Of a stretch of 18,899 bases of DNA, positions 1 through 6,952 are shown piece after piece. This stretch comes from an uncultured Eubacterium sp. (GTDB lineage Bacteria > Bacillota > Clostridia > Lachnospirales > Lachnospiraceae), in the NCBI GenBank assembly GCA_934358495.1, contig CAKRKO010000050.1:1-18899 (forward strand), read 5' to 3'. Positions within the stretch are counted from its first letter, which is position 1. The number at the start of each line of letters is the position of its first letter. The notes beneath the pieces are model-generated. The model ran no database searches. It had not been told where the DNA came from and saw only the letters and a list, made by a program, of their open reading frames with translations. Position numbers and translations under genes: made by a program.

Positions 1-53
1 AATAAATATTTTGTTTTTCCTTTTCCCTTTTTACCGGCAATAATTTCAACCAT
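1..53 (-). CDS. Start of a P-loop (Walker A) ATP-binding protein, truncated by the window edge
   Basis: Only the first 17 codons and two bases lie in the window. An ATG at 53..51 follows a perfect AGGAGG with 8 bases between, and a good promoter sits upstream, so this is very probably a real gene start. The visible peptide begins MVEIIAGKKGKGKTKYL. Residues 7-14 (G-K-K-G-K-G-K-T) fit the Walker A pattern GxxxxGK[ST], which points to nucleotide binding. I have seen similar short lysine-rich P-loop starts on uncharacterised Clostridia ATP-binding proteins, but the fragment is too short to assign a function. It lies downstream of the carboxypeptidase gene and appears to be its own transcription unit. 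Confidence 0.72.
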   Translation of the reverse strand, partial: MVEIIAGKKGKGKTKYL

Positions 54-61
54 AATTTTAT

Positions 62-67
62 CCTCCT
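62..67 (-). promoter_or_regulatory. Ribosome binding site of the left-edge P-loop gene
   Basis: Read on the minus strand this is AGGAGG, 8 bases before the ATG at 53..51. It is a consensus Firmicutes Shine-Dalgarno site and is the main reason for calling the truncated gene. Confidence 0.75.
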
Positions 68-146
68 ACCTCTGCCTCTTTCTTTTTACAATCCCCATAA
101 AAACATGTGATACTTCTTATAAAAAGATCTGGCTGTTTATGAATTC

Positions 147-175
147 ATTATAGTATATCCACCATTAAAATACAA
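147..175 (-). promoter_or_regulatory. Sigma-A-type promoter for the left-edge P-loop gene
   Basis: On the minus strand a perfect -10 box TATAAT (152..147) lies 17 bases after TTGTAT (175..170), which keeps the TTG of the -35 consensus but only 3 of 6 bases overall. Initiation would fall near position 140, leaving a leader of about 85 bases before the ATG at 53. The remaining sequence from 54 to 201 is AT-rich and holds only this promoter and the ribosome binding site. I found no clear rho-independent terminator for the preceding gene; only a T-run after CCC lies just past its stop, without a convincing stem. Confidence 0.62.
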
Positions 176-201
176 CCGTTAATTCTAAAAAAAGGGTGAC
201 T

Positions 202-1200
202 TTAGTTTGAATAATATGTGAGAAGTTCTGTCATAAGCGTATAAAGTTCTCTCTTAGTATTTCCCTTCAATATAATGGAAATATATGGCTTTCCGCTGCT
301 GCTCTTACTGTACAATACAAGGCAATTTCCGGCTGCATCCGTGGTTCCGGTCTTGCCGCCAACGACAGTCATATTTTCCGGTGCATCATAACTGCCCTTC
401 AGATAGCCGTTTGTGTTAAACCAGACCTGATCAACTGCATTTCCATTCGCATCTGTATAAGAGGTACTATATTTTTTTGTAGAAATATATTTCACAAAAT
501 CATCATTCTGTACCGCTGCATTGAAGATGAGATAGAGATCATACGCAGTCGTATAATGATTGTCATCCGGCAGTCCGTGCGGGTTCACAAAATGAGACTG
601 TATTGCACCAAGGGCCTGCGCTTCCTGGTTCATCAATTCTGCAAATTTATCTATAGAACCAGAAATATATTCCGCAATTACATTCGCTGCATCATTTCCA
701 CTGCAGAGCATCAGTCCATATAATGCCTGATCCAGTGTCAGCTGATCTCCCGGCTTTAAGCCACAAATGGAAGACCCCATCATCAGAGAACTGATGGCTT
801 CGTCTGAAACTGTCAGTACATCATCCAGTTTTCCATACTTCAATGCAATATACGCAGTCAGAATCTTTGTCGTACTAGCAGGGTACATTTTCTGATAAAT
901 ATTCTGTGCATATGTAACTTCCTGATCATCCACGGAAAATACAGCTGCAGTCTGCGCATAATCTGCATTAATTCCATCTGCAGGAGTGGAATTTTCAGTG
1001 CCACCGACACACAAATCAGCAGCGAGTAACCCCGGAAGTTCCTGTGAATCAGTCTGCGTCAGGGCATAACTGTCCGATGTGGCATAAACATCGTACGCAT
1101 CTGCCACATCGGTTCTTTCTTTACATCCACCCAGCAGTAATAAAGACACTACTGCCAGGATTAAAATCTTATATTTATTTGTACATTTCACGCCAGTCAA
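202..1200 (-). CDS. D-alanyl-D-alanine carboxypeptidase, predicted lipoprotein (DacA/PBP5-like)
   Basis: A penicillin-binding serine hydrolase (peptidase S11) that removes the terminal D-Ala from peptidoglycan stem peptides outside the membrane. All three active-site motifs are present: STTK at residues 109-112 (nucleophile Ser109), SGN at 167-169 and KTG at 283-285. The N-terminus has basic residues, a hydrophobic run at about 11-22 and the lipobox-like LGGC ending at Cys26, so it is probably a lipid-anchored lipoprotein. About 80 low-complexity residues link the anchor to the catalytic domain, and at 332 residues it lacks the C-terminal beta domain of PBP5. The start codon is TTG at 1200, inside the end of mgsA. 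A GAGGAG at 1209..1204 is only 3 bases from this TTG but 12 from an in-frame GTG at 1191, so the protein may be 329 residues. It is the last gene of the elongation operon. Confidence 0.9.
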   Translation of the reverse strand: MTGVKCTNKYKILILAVVSLLLLGGCKERTDVADAYDVYATSDSYALTQTDSQELPGLLAADLCVGGTENSTPADGINADYAQTAAVFSVDDQEVTYAQNIYQKMYPASTTKILTAYIALKYGKLDDVLTVSDEAISSLMMGSSICGLKPGDQLTLDQALYGLMLCSGNDAANVIAEYISGSIDKFAELMNQEAQALGAIQSHFVNPHGLPDDNHYTTAYDLYLIFNAAVQNDDFVKYISTKKYSTSYTDANGNAVDQVWFNTNGYLKGSYDAPENMTVVGGKTGTTDAAGNCLVLYSKSSSGKPYISIILKGNTKRELYTLMTELLTYYSN

Positions 1201-1570
1201 GATCTCCTCTGTCTAAAGAATGTATCAATAATTCTGCTGTTGCCAGGTTTGTAGCCAGCGGAATATTGTGAATATCGCATAAACGGACAATATTGTCCAC
1301 GTCCGGTTCATGCGATCTTGCGGTCAGCGGATCACGCAGAAAGATCACCAGATCGATATAATTATTTTCAATATCCGCACCAAGCTGCTGAGAGCCTCCC
1401 AGCTGACCGGTCAGATATTTGTGTACAGACAGATTTGTCGCTTCTTCAACCAGTCGTCCTGTGGTTCCTGTGGCATACAGCGAATTCCTCCCTAAAATTC
1501 CTCGGTACGCAATGCAGAAATTCTGCATTAACTTTTTCTTTGAGTCATGCGCGATAAGTCCTATGTTCAT
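1175..1570 (-). CDS. mgsA: Methylglyoxal synthase family protein with Ser in place of the catalytic Asp
   Basis: Methylglyoxal synthase converts dihydroxyacetone phosphate to methylglyoxal and phosphate in the cytoplasm, a bypass of lower glycolysis. The family signatures are clear: AHD (7-9), LYATGTTG phosphate-binding motif (31-38), FLRDPL (77-82), HEPDV (87-91) and an NIPLATN segment (102-108). Its 131 residues are close to the usual 137-150. The segment equivalent to E. coli GGDQQ, whose Asp71 is the catalytic base, reads GGSQQ here; Ser60 is encoded by TCT at 1393..1391. The residues matching E. coli Asp91, His98 and Asp101 (Asp80, His87, Asp90) are kept. Activity is therefore uncertain, though the fold is not. 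The gene starts with ATG in a TAATG overlap with the rodA stop, and its 3' end overlaps the next gene by 26 bases, so translational coupling is likely. Confidence 0.88.
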   Translation of the reverse strand: MNIGLIAHDSKKKLMQNFCIAYRGILGRNSLYATGTTGRLVEEATNLSVHKYLTGQLGGSQQLGADIENNYIDLVIFLRDPLTARSHEPDVDNIVRLCDIHNIPLATNLATAELLIHSLDRGDLDWREMYK

Positions 1571-2700
1571 TATTCTATGTCCCCCAATCCGTGATATTTT
1601 TGAGCCTGCAGACCGACGTTTAACACCAGTCCCAGACCTATAAACAAACTTAACAGCGATGTCAGACCATAGCTGACAAACGGTAACGGCAGACCGGTAT
1701 TCGGCATCAGACCGGTTGTAACGCAGATATTAATAAAACTCTGAAATCCGATCAGCGAAGCTATTCCGCAACAGAGCAGTCTTCCACCAAGATCTTTTGC
1801 ATTTTTTGCAATTAGTATACACTCAAAAATGATCAAAAGCAATAATATAATTACAATCAGGCAGCCAATAAATCCAAGTTCTTCCCCTACTACCGCAAAA
1901 ATGAAATCCGTCTGCGGTTCCGAGATAAAGTTACCGTTTTTCATAGATGCAATAGAACTGTTGTTCAATCCTTTTCCCCATAACTGACCAGAACCAATGG
2001 CCATAATGGAATTTTGCTGCTGGTAAGCGTCATCCGCATATTTTGAAGGCTGAAGCCAGGATAAAATACGACTGTACTGATATTCTTTTAATGGAAGTGC
2101 CTGTTTCAGTATCAGTATCACACCGATGATACTTACCGGAACACCAAGTGCCAGTACACCTGCTACTATTTTATAACTTAATCCCGCAACAAACAAGAGG
2201 GTAATGAAAATCATTGTCGTTGCGATGGTTGTAGAAAGATCCGGTTCTTTGACGATCAGTAAAAGTGGAATACCAATAAGGATCAGGCTTAAAGCAAGAA
2301 TCTTCCAGGTATTCAGCTGTTCCTGATATTTCATGAAAAATCCTGCAAAAAATATAACCAACAGGATTTTACAAAGCTCTGACGGCTGAAATTTAAAACT
2401 TGAAGTCACCTGAATCCAACGGGTTGCACCACCGGTCTTGTCGCCAACGCCCGGAATAAATATCACGCCAAGCAACACAACAGCTAACAGATAGATTGGT
2501 CTCCTGAATTTCAATATCGTACTGTAATCGATCAGCGAGGTAATAACCATAACGATCAGACCGCCGACTACTCCTATAGCCTGTTTGCTCTGAAGAGACG
2601 GTTTTGCGCTTCCAACTACCATAACACCGATAATGCACAGCAGTATGACATATACTACCAGCCGAAATCTGTAGTTTTTTATTTTGTATTGCTTAAACAT
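1570..2700 (-). CDS. rodA: Peptidoglycan glycosyltransferase RodA (SEDS family)
   Basis: SEDS-family membrane enzyme that polymerises lipid II into glycan strands during cell elongation, working as a pair with PBP2. The protein is 376 residues with about ten hydrophobic segments. Family motifs are GATRWI (91-96), FQPSEL (104-109, including Glu108), KEPDLSTT (151-158), EPQTDFIFAVVGEELG (261-276, with Asp265 aligning to the essential E. coli RodA Asp262) and PNTGLPLPFVSYG (333-345). The pairing with mreBCD and a class B PBP favours RodA over the related division protein FtsW. ATG at 2700 follows a strong GGAGGAG a few bases upstream. The gap to minD is only 19 bp, and the stop overlaps the mgsA start by one base. 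Confidence 0.94.
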   Translation of the reverse strand: MFKQYKIKNYRFRLVVYVILLCIIGVMVVGSAKPSLQSKQAIGVVGGLIVMVITSLIDYSTILKFRRPIYLLAVVLLGVIFIPGVGDKTGGATRWIQVTSSFKFQPSELCKILLVIFFAGFFMKYQEQLNTWKILALSLILIGIPLLLIVKEPDLSTTIATTMIFITLLFVAGLSYKIVAGVLALGVPVSIIGVILILKQALPLKEYQYSRILSWLQPSKYADDAYQQQNSIMAIGSGQLWGKGLNNSSIASMKNGNFISEPQTDFIFAVVGEELGFIGCLIVIILLLLIIFECILIAKNAKDLGGRLLCCGIASLIGFQSFINICVTTGLMPNTGLPLPFVSYGLTSLLSLFIGLGLVLNVGLQAQKYHGLGDIE

Positions 2701-2719
2701 AGAACTCCTCCGATTTATT

Positions 2720-3523
2720 TTATCCTGTTATGTATTTCTTTCTCCAGCCTCTGCTCTGTTTCTTCTGACGTCTGTGCTTTATATCAAATTGTGGCAATGG
2801 AAGTTCTTCTCCCAGCACACGTCTGCAGATCCTGCCATACGCCTGACCGGCCAGCGTCTGTGTCCCGGTCAGCGGACAGCCGTTATTGGTAGAGATCACT
2901 ACATGTTCATCATCACAGACCGCACCGATAATGCCAACACACAAAATATCTGCGATGTCTTTTAGCCCAAGCATCTGTCCCTGAGCAATCATCTCTGGGC
3001 GAATCCGGTTGATGATCAGTTTCACATCCGAAATGCCCGCGGAAAATAGCAGCCCGATAACCCGGTCTGCATCCCGCACCGCGGATATTTCTGGTGTGGT
3101 CACTACCAGTGCCTGATCCGCACCTGCAATGGCGGTCTGGAATCCCTGTTCGATTCCCGCCGGACAATCCAGCAGAATGTAATCAAAATCTTCCCGCAGT
3201 TCCTGCAGAAGCTTTACCATCTGCTCCGGTGTCACTGCGCTTTTATCCCGCGTCTGCGCTGCCGGGATCAGATACAATCCCGGGAATTGCCGGTCACGGA
3301 TTACAGCTTGCCGGATCCGGCAGTTTCCTTCAATAATATCCACCAGATTATACAAAATCCGGTGTTCCAGTCCCATGACCACATCCAGATTCCGCAGTCC
3401 GATATCTGTATCGATCATCAGCACTTTTTTGCAAAGCATTGAAAGTCCTGCCCCGAGATTTGCCGTTGTTGTGGTCTTTCCCACACCGCCTTTTCCAGAT
3501 GTTACAACAATAATTTCACACAT
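2720..3523 (-). CDS. minD: Septum site-determining ATPase MinD
   Basis: ParA/MinD-type ATPase that binds the membrane as an ATP dimer and normally recruits MinC to keep FtsZ from assembling at wrong sites. The deviant Walker A motif KGGVGKT is at residues 11-17 with signature Lys11. TDIGLRNLD (39-47), LLDCPAGIE (117-125) and TTPEISAVRDADR (142-154) are all MinD-like, and 267 residues is the usual length. The C-terminus, normally a hydrophobic amphipathic membrane-targeting helix, is here mostly basic and polar (residues 250-267) with only Trp260, Tyr264 and Ile265 as larger nonpolar residues. ATG at 3523 follows AAGGAGG with about 9-10 bases between. It sits between the PBP2 gene and rodA, where I would expect minC and minE next to it, but neither is present. 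Confidence 0.92.
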   Translation of the reverse strand: MCEIIVVTSGKGGVGKTTTTANLGAGLSMLCKKVLMIDTDIGLRNLDVVMGLEHRILYNLVDIIEGNCRIRQAVIRDRQFPGLYLIPAAQTRDKSAVTPEQMVKLLQELREDFDYILLDCPAGIEQGFQTAIAGADQALVVTTPEISAVRDADRVIGLLFSAGISDVKLIINRIRPEMIAQGQMLGLKDIADILCVGIIGAVCDDEHVVISTNNGCPLTGTQTLAGQAYGRICRRVLGEELPLPQFDIKHRRQKKQSRGWRKKYITG

Positions 3524-3612
3524 ACAAAAGATTCCTCCTTTTTCTTTCCGTTGTTATCTTTTGTAATGTGATAATATTTTTATCCTTCTCACTATTTTTG
3601 TGTCAGTTCTCT
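3524..3612 (-). other. Intergenic gap between the PBP2 gene and minD; no minC
   Basis: This 89-base AT-rich gap contains the minD ribosome binding site. No reading frame of useful length and no recognisable minC remnant is visible. A short GATAA/TTATC inverted repeat is present, but no T-run follows it, so I do not call a terminator. No -35/-10 pair with good spacing was found. Confidence 0.6.
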
Positions 3613-6480
3613 TTAATCACCAAAGCTATTGGATGAAGTCCCGACGTTAATCGCCTGTCCGTTCAGTAACTCTTCTTCTGTGTTCTGTTTGAAGTAATAC
3701 TTCATAACCTGATCTACGAATACGCAGGCATTGCTGGATCCATAACCATAAGCAATACGTGTGGCAATGGCAATCTGTGGATTGTCCGCTGGTGCGTATC
3801 CGACAAATAATGCATGGTTTGGGCGATTTTCATTCTCCTGCGCGGTACCTGTCTTACCAGCCAACGATACCTGCAGATCTTTGAACTGATCATGCTCACC
3901 AATGGCCATCTCCATACCACTGTGCAGAACCTGCCAGGTAGATGCCGACAGATTGGTAATCTGATTATGAACCTGCGGCGTATAAGTTTCCAGCGTATTT
4001 CCATCTGAATCAGTTACCTTATTAAGCAGTGTCAGATCATACACCGTACCATTATTTGCAATGGCAGAAACATAACGTGCCAACTGCGAGGTTGTATAGT
4101 TATGATTACTCTGTCCGATGGATGCGTCAATTGGAAATTCATCCGCAATTTTCGGCGTTCCTTCTGGAATTTCAATATTTGTCTTGTCGGCAAGTCCAAA
4201 TTCTGTTGCATATTTTGCAATGGCACTCAGACCTTTTTCCTCTTTGTACGTATCTCCGCTCAGGCTCAGTCGATATGCGGTCTCAGCGAAGAAATAGTTA
4301 CATGAATCACGGATTGCCTGTGATACCGTAATGCTTCCGTGATTACGTGGATATACCCAGCACTTCAATTTTAATCCGAGACGGTCAAATACACCAGTAT
4401 CTGTAATGACTGTTCCGGTTGAAATCGCACCTTCTGTCAGTCCGGCAGAAGCGGTTACCATTTTGAAGGTGGAACCAGGTGCTGTCGTCTGCTGGGTCGC
4501 ATTATTATACAGCGGCAGAGAACCATCCTGCAGCAATGCGTTATAATATGCCGAATCCATGTTGTTTGCCAGACGATTGCTGTCATAACCCGGATACGTT
4601 ACACTGGCCAGCAGTTCTCCTGTATTTGGATTCATGATCACGCAGGAACCGGTACACGGATCCAGAGCCAGCTGTGCCGGTGTGATCTGCATACTCTGAA
4701 TCTTGCTTTTCAGAAAGGTATACGCACTGGTAGACCCGCTCTTCAGGCTTGCTACCGCATCGTCATCCTGTGCAAGGATTCCCTGTTCATAAAGGATCAG
4801 GCATAACTGACTTCCTGATATCTTATCATTATAAATCAGATATTTATAAACGATCTTGTCGAAATCATTGCTGTTTTTCAGCTGTTCTGTCACATAGTTC
4901 ACTAACTGTGTATATACTTCACTTGTATCTGCATATTTCTCGTTCAGATTAAATCCGGTAATATTGATCCAGGAAGAATCAATGGCATGGCGCAGATATT
5001 CCTGCACGGATGCTTTTCCACTCTTCCAGTTCTGGTATACATCATCGGATGTATCAATGGAAGAAGATACGAATACAGACTGATCCTGCAGCATTTTCAC
5101 CACATAAGTAACCATCTCCTGCATCTCATCAGACAAATCCTCATAGGCAGTATTCGACTGCAGTGCAGATGCAACTTCTGACAGTGCCGCCTCTTTCCTT
5201 GCAGAAAAAGTCTGGTATACCTGTGCCTGTACAGTACCGTCCGCTGCCTGCTCCATTTTGGAAAGATCAATGACGCTGTTTTCAACTAACGCATTATATA
5301 CTTTATAAATTGGAATATAAAGTTCTGAGCTGTCACTGGTCTTTGCATTAATGATCTTGGAATTTAAAATACCTGCAAGTTCTTGTTCGAGCAGGTCGTA
5401 AACTGCCATCTGTAAGGTAGCATCAATGGATAAATATACATCATTTCCCGCGGATGGCTCTATATAATCTTTCTGATCCAGAACTTTACCTACGTTATTG
5501 ACATATACTGTCTCAGAACCTTTGTTTCCCTGAAGTTGTAACTCCATCACCTGCTCAATTCCGGCTTTTCCTACCACATCGCTGCGGCTGTAAGACTCAT
5601 CCTGCTCATGAAGGGAATCGTACTCGGAATCAGAAATTTTTCCGGTATAACCTAAAATATGGGAAAAATATTCCGGATAATCATAAACTCGTTTGGTATC
5701 TTCCCGTACCTCGACACCCTGAAGATCGGATGCATGCTCCCGAATCATCGCCACTGTTTCATCGGAAACATCTTCCGCAATGCCGATGGCAATATACTTC
5801 TGATAGGAACTTAAATAAAGTGCGTAACGCACAACCATGATCTGATATGCACGGTATCTGTCATATGTTTTTGTATCTACCGCAAATTTTTCCAACAGAT
5901 ACTCATACATCTGTTCCGGCGTTGCCGTGGACTCATCATATCCAAGAGTTGCATTAAATTTCAGATCCGCAACTTTCTTTCTTCCATAAATATCCCGGCG
6001 AAATCCTGCCAGTTCTGTTCCATCTACAAGAAAAGACAGTTCTCCATTCGAATCCATATACAGATCCAGATCATTGACAATACTGTCTCCGTTTTTCTCA
6101 ATCATATCGATCAGTGTACTGATCTCCGCATTCAGAAGTTTGGCACGTTCTTTATTGTTCGCATAGGTGCCGTTATCCTCCAGCGTAACTGTATAGGAAA
6201 GCTCATTATGTGCAAGAAGTACACCATTTCTATCATAAATATTTCCTCTGGTTCCCTCTACCTCGATCGTTTTTTCGATTTTCATCATGTAATCATTCAG
6301 ATAATCGGAACCCTTGATGATCTGCATGGAAAAAAGATGCTGCAGAACAAAAGCAAACAGACAGACAATCACTACCCATACCACAAACAACCGGGATGTT
6401 ATAATTTTTACAATCCATTCTTTTATCTTATCAACCAAATTTCGCTGCACTCCTTCGTTCAATTGATTCCAGTCTTTCAT
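3613..6480 (-). CDS. mrdA: Penicillin-binding protein 2 (class B transpeptidase of the elongasome), long clostridial form
   Basis: Class B PBP that cross-links peptidoglycan, the presumed partner of RodA. One membrane segment lies at about residues 29-50, followed by a dimerisation domain containing the TRGNIYDRNG motif (67-76). The transpeptidase motifs are STFK (670-673, nucleophile Ser670), SCN (726-728) and KTG (876-878). The protein has 955 residues against about 600-700 in most bacteria. The excess is an insert at roughly 370-605 between the pedestal domain and the start of the transpeptidase domain at DPCTGS. The ATG at 6480 overlaps mreD by 50 bases and has no clear Shine-Dalgarno. 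A TTG at 6438 (codon 15) has GAAGGAG 11 bases upstream and overlaps mreD by only 8 bases, so the shorter 941-residue protein is a serious alternative. Confidence 0.93.
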   Translation of the reverse strand: MKDWNQLNEGVQRNLVDKIKEWIVKIITSRLFVVWVVIVCLFAFVLQHLFSMQIIKGSDYLNDYMMKIEKTIEVEGTRGNIYDRNGVLLAHNELSYTVTLEDNGTYANNKERAKLLNAEISTLIDMIEKNGDSIVNDLDLYMDSNGELSFLVDGTELAGFRRDIYGRKKVADLKFNATLGYDESTATPEQMYEYLLEKFAVDTKTYDRYRAYQIMVVRYALYLSSYQKYIAIGIAEDVSDETVAMIREHASDLQGVEVREDTKRVYDYPEYFSHILGYTGKISDSEYDSLHEQDESYSRSDVVGKAGIEQVMELQLQGNKGSETVYVNNVGKVLDQKDYIEPSAGNDVYLSIDATLQMAVYDLLEQELAGILNSKIINAKTSDSSELYIPIYKVYNALVENSVIDLSKMEQAADGTVQAQVYQTFSARKEAALSEVASALQSNTAYEDLSDEMQEMVTYVVKMLQDQSVFVSSSIDTSDDVYQNWKSGKASVQEYLRHAIDSSWINITGFNLNEKYADTSEVYTQLVNYVTEQLKNSNDFDKIVYKYLIYNDKISGSQLCLILYEQGILAQDDDAVASLKSGSTSAYTFLKSKIQSMQITPAQLALDPCTGSCVIMNPNTGELLASVTYPGYDSNRLANNMDSAYYNALLQDGSLPLYNNATQQTTAPGSTFKMVTASAGLTEGAISTGTVITDTGVFDRLGLKLKCWVYPRNHGSITVSQAIRDSCNYFFAETAYRLSLSGDTYKEEKGLSAIAKYATEFGLADKTNIEIPEGTPKIADEFPIDASIGQSNHNYTTSQLARYVSAIANNGTVYDLTLLNKVTDSDGNTLETYTPQVHNQITNLSASTWQVLHSGMEMAIGEHDQFKDLQVSLAGKTGTAQENENRPNHALFVGYAPADNPQIAIATRIAYGYGSSNACVFVDQVMKYYFKQNTEEELLNGQAINVGTSSNSFGD

Positions 6481-6949
6481 TTATTTTCAGTAAAATGAAG
6501 TAGAGCAGAACCGCCACGATCATTGTATAAACCAGTTCCGGTAAAATCGTATGGATCAGATAATAACCAAAAGAAAATCTTCCACGGAACCAAAACAGTG
6601 TAAAGTAGATCAGCAGATTACAGAAAAAATCACTGACTGCGATCAGTCCCAGTGGAAGTTTGATCTCATCCGGAAAAAAGATTCGCTTAAAAAATCCATT
6701 TATATAACCGATATACATATAGATCAGGGCATAAAATCCCACGATACTTCCAAACATTACATCCATCAGAAGTCCGGCAAAAAAACCAACAAACAGTCCT
6801 TCCTTTTTTCCGCGCATAAATCCGAAAGATGCAACCACAACAATCAGAAGATTTGGTGAGATTGACGCAATAGACAGTGCTTTGAACACTGTGCATTGTA
6901 AAAGGAAGCAGACAATGATTGTAATTGCCAGCACAATTTTCCTTCTCAT
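6431..6949 (-). CDS. mreD: Rod shape-determining membrane protein MreD
   Basis: Small integral membrane protein of the elongation complex that works with MreC. The 172 residues contain about five hydrophobic segments (roughly 5-22, 30-45, 50-85, 98-120 and 135-155) with charged loops. Sequence similarity in this family is low, so the call rests on size, the membrane profile, the family-like segment SPNLLIVVVASFGFMRGKKEG (first 20 residues from 31) and position directly after mreC. ATG at 6949 follows a G-rich Shine-Dalgarno within the last codons of mreC, with a 3-base gap. Its 3' end overlaps the PBP2 gene, which suggests coupled translation. Confidence 0.9.
   Translation of the reverse strand: MRRKIVLAITIIVCFLLQCTVFKALSIASISPNLLIVVVASFGFMRGKKEGLFVGFFAGLLMDVMFGSIVGFYALIYMYIGYINGFFKRIFFPDEIKLPLGLIAVSDFFCNLLIYFTLFWFRGRFSFGYYLIHTILPELVYTMIVAVLLYFILLKINERLESIERRSAAKFG
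6450..6456 (-). promoter_or_regulatory. Shine-Dalgarno inside the end of mreD, supporting an alternative PBP2 start
   Basis: Read on the minus strand this is GAAGGAG. It is followed after 11 bases by an in-frame TTG (6438..6436) of the PBP2 frame, just before the mreD stop TGA (6433..6431). The spacing is slightly long but acceptable for Firmicutes. The upstream ATG at 6480 is preceded only by an A/T-rich sequence. Confidence 0.45.
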
Positions 6950-6952
6950 AGC

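Noticed and set aside
3524..3612. Possible promoter or terminator between the PBP2 gene and minD
   Set aside because: The best -10-like TATTAT has no -35 at 16-18 bases, and the GATAA/TTATC hairpin is not followed by a T-run.
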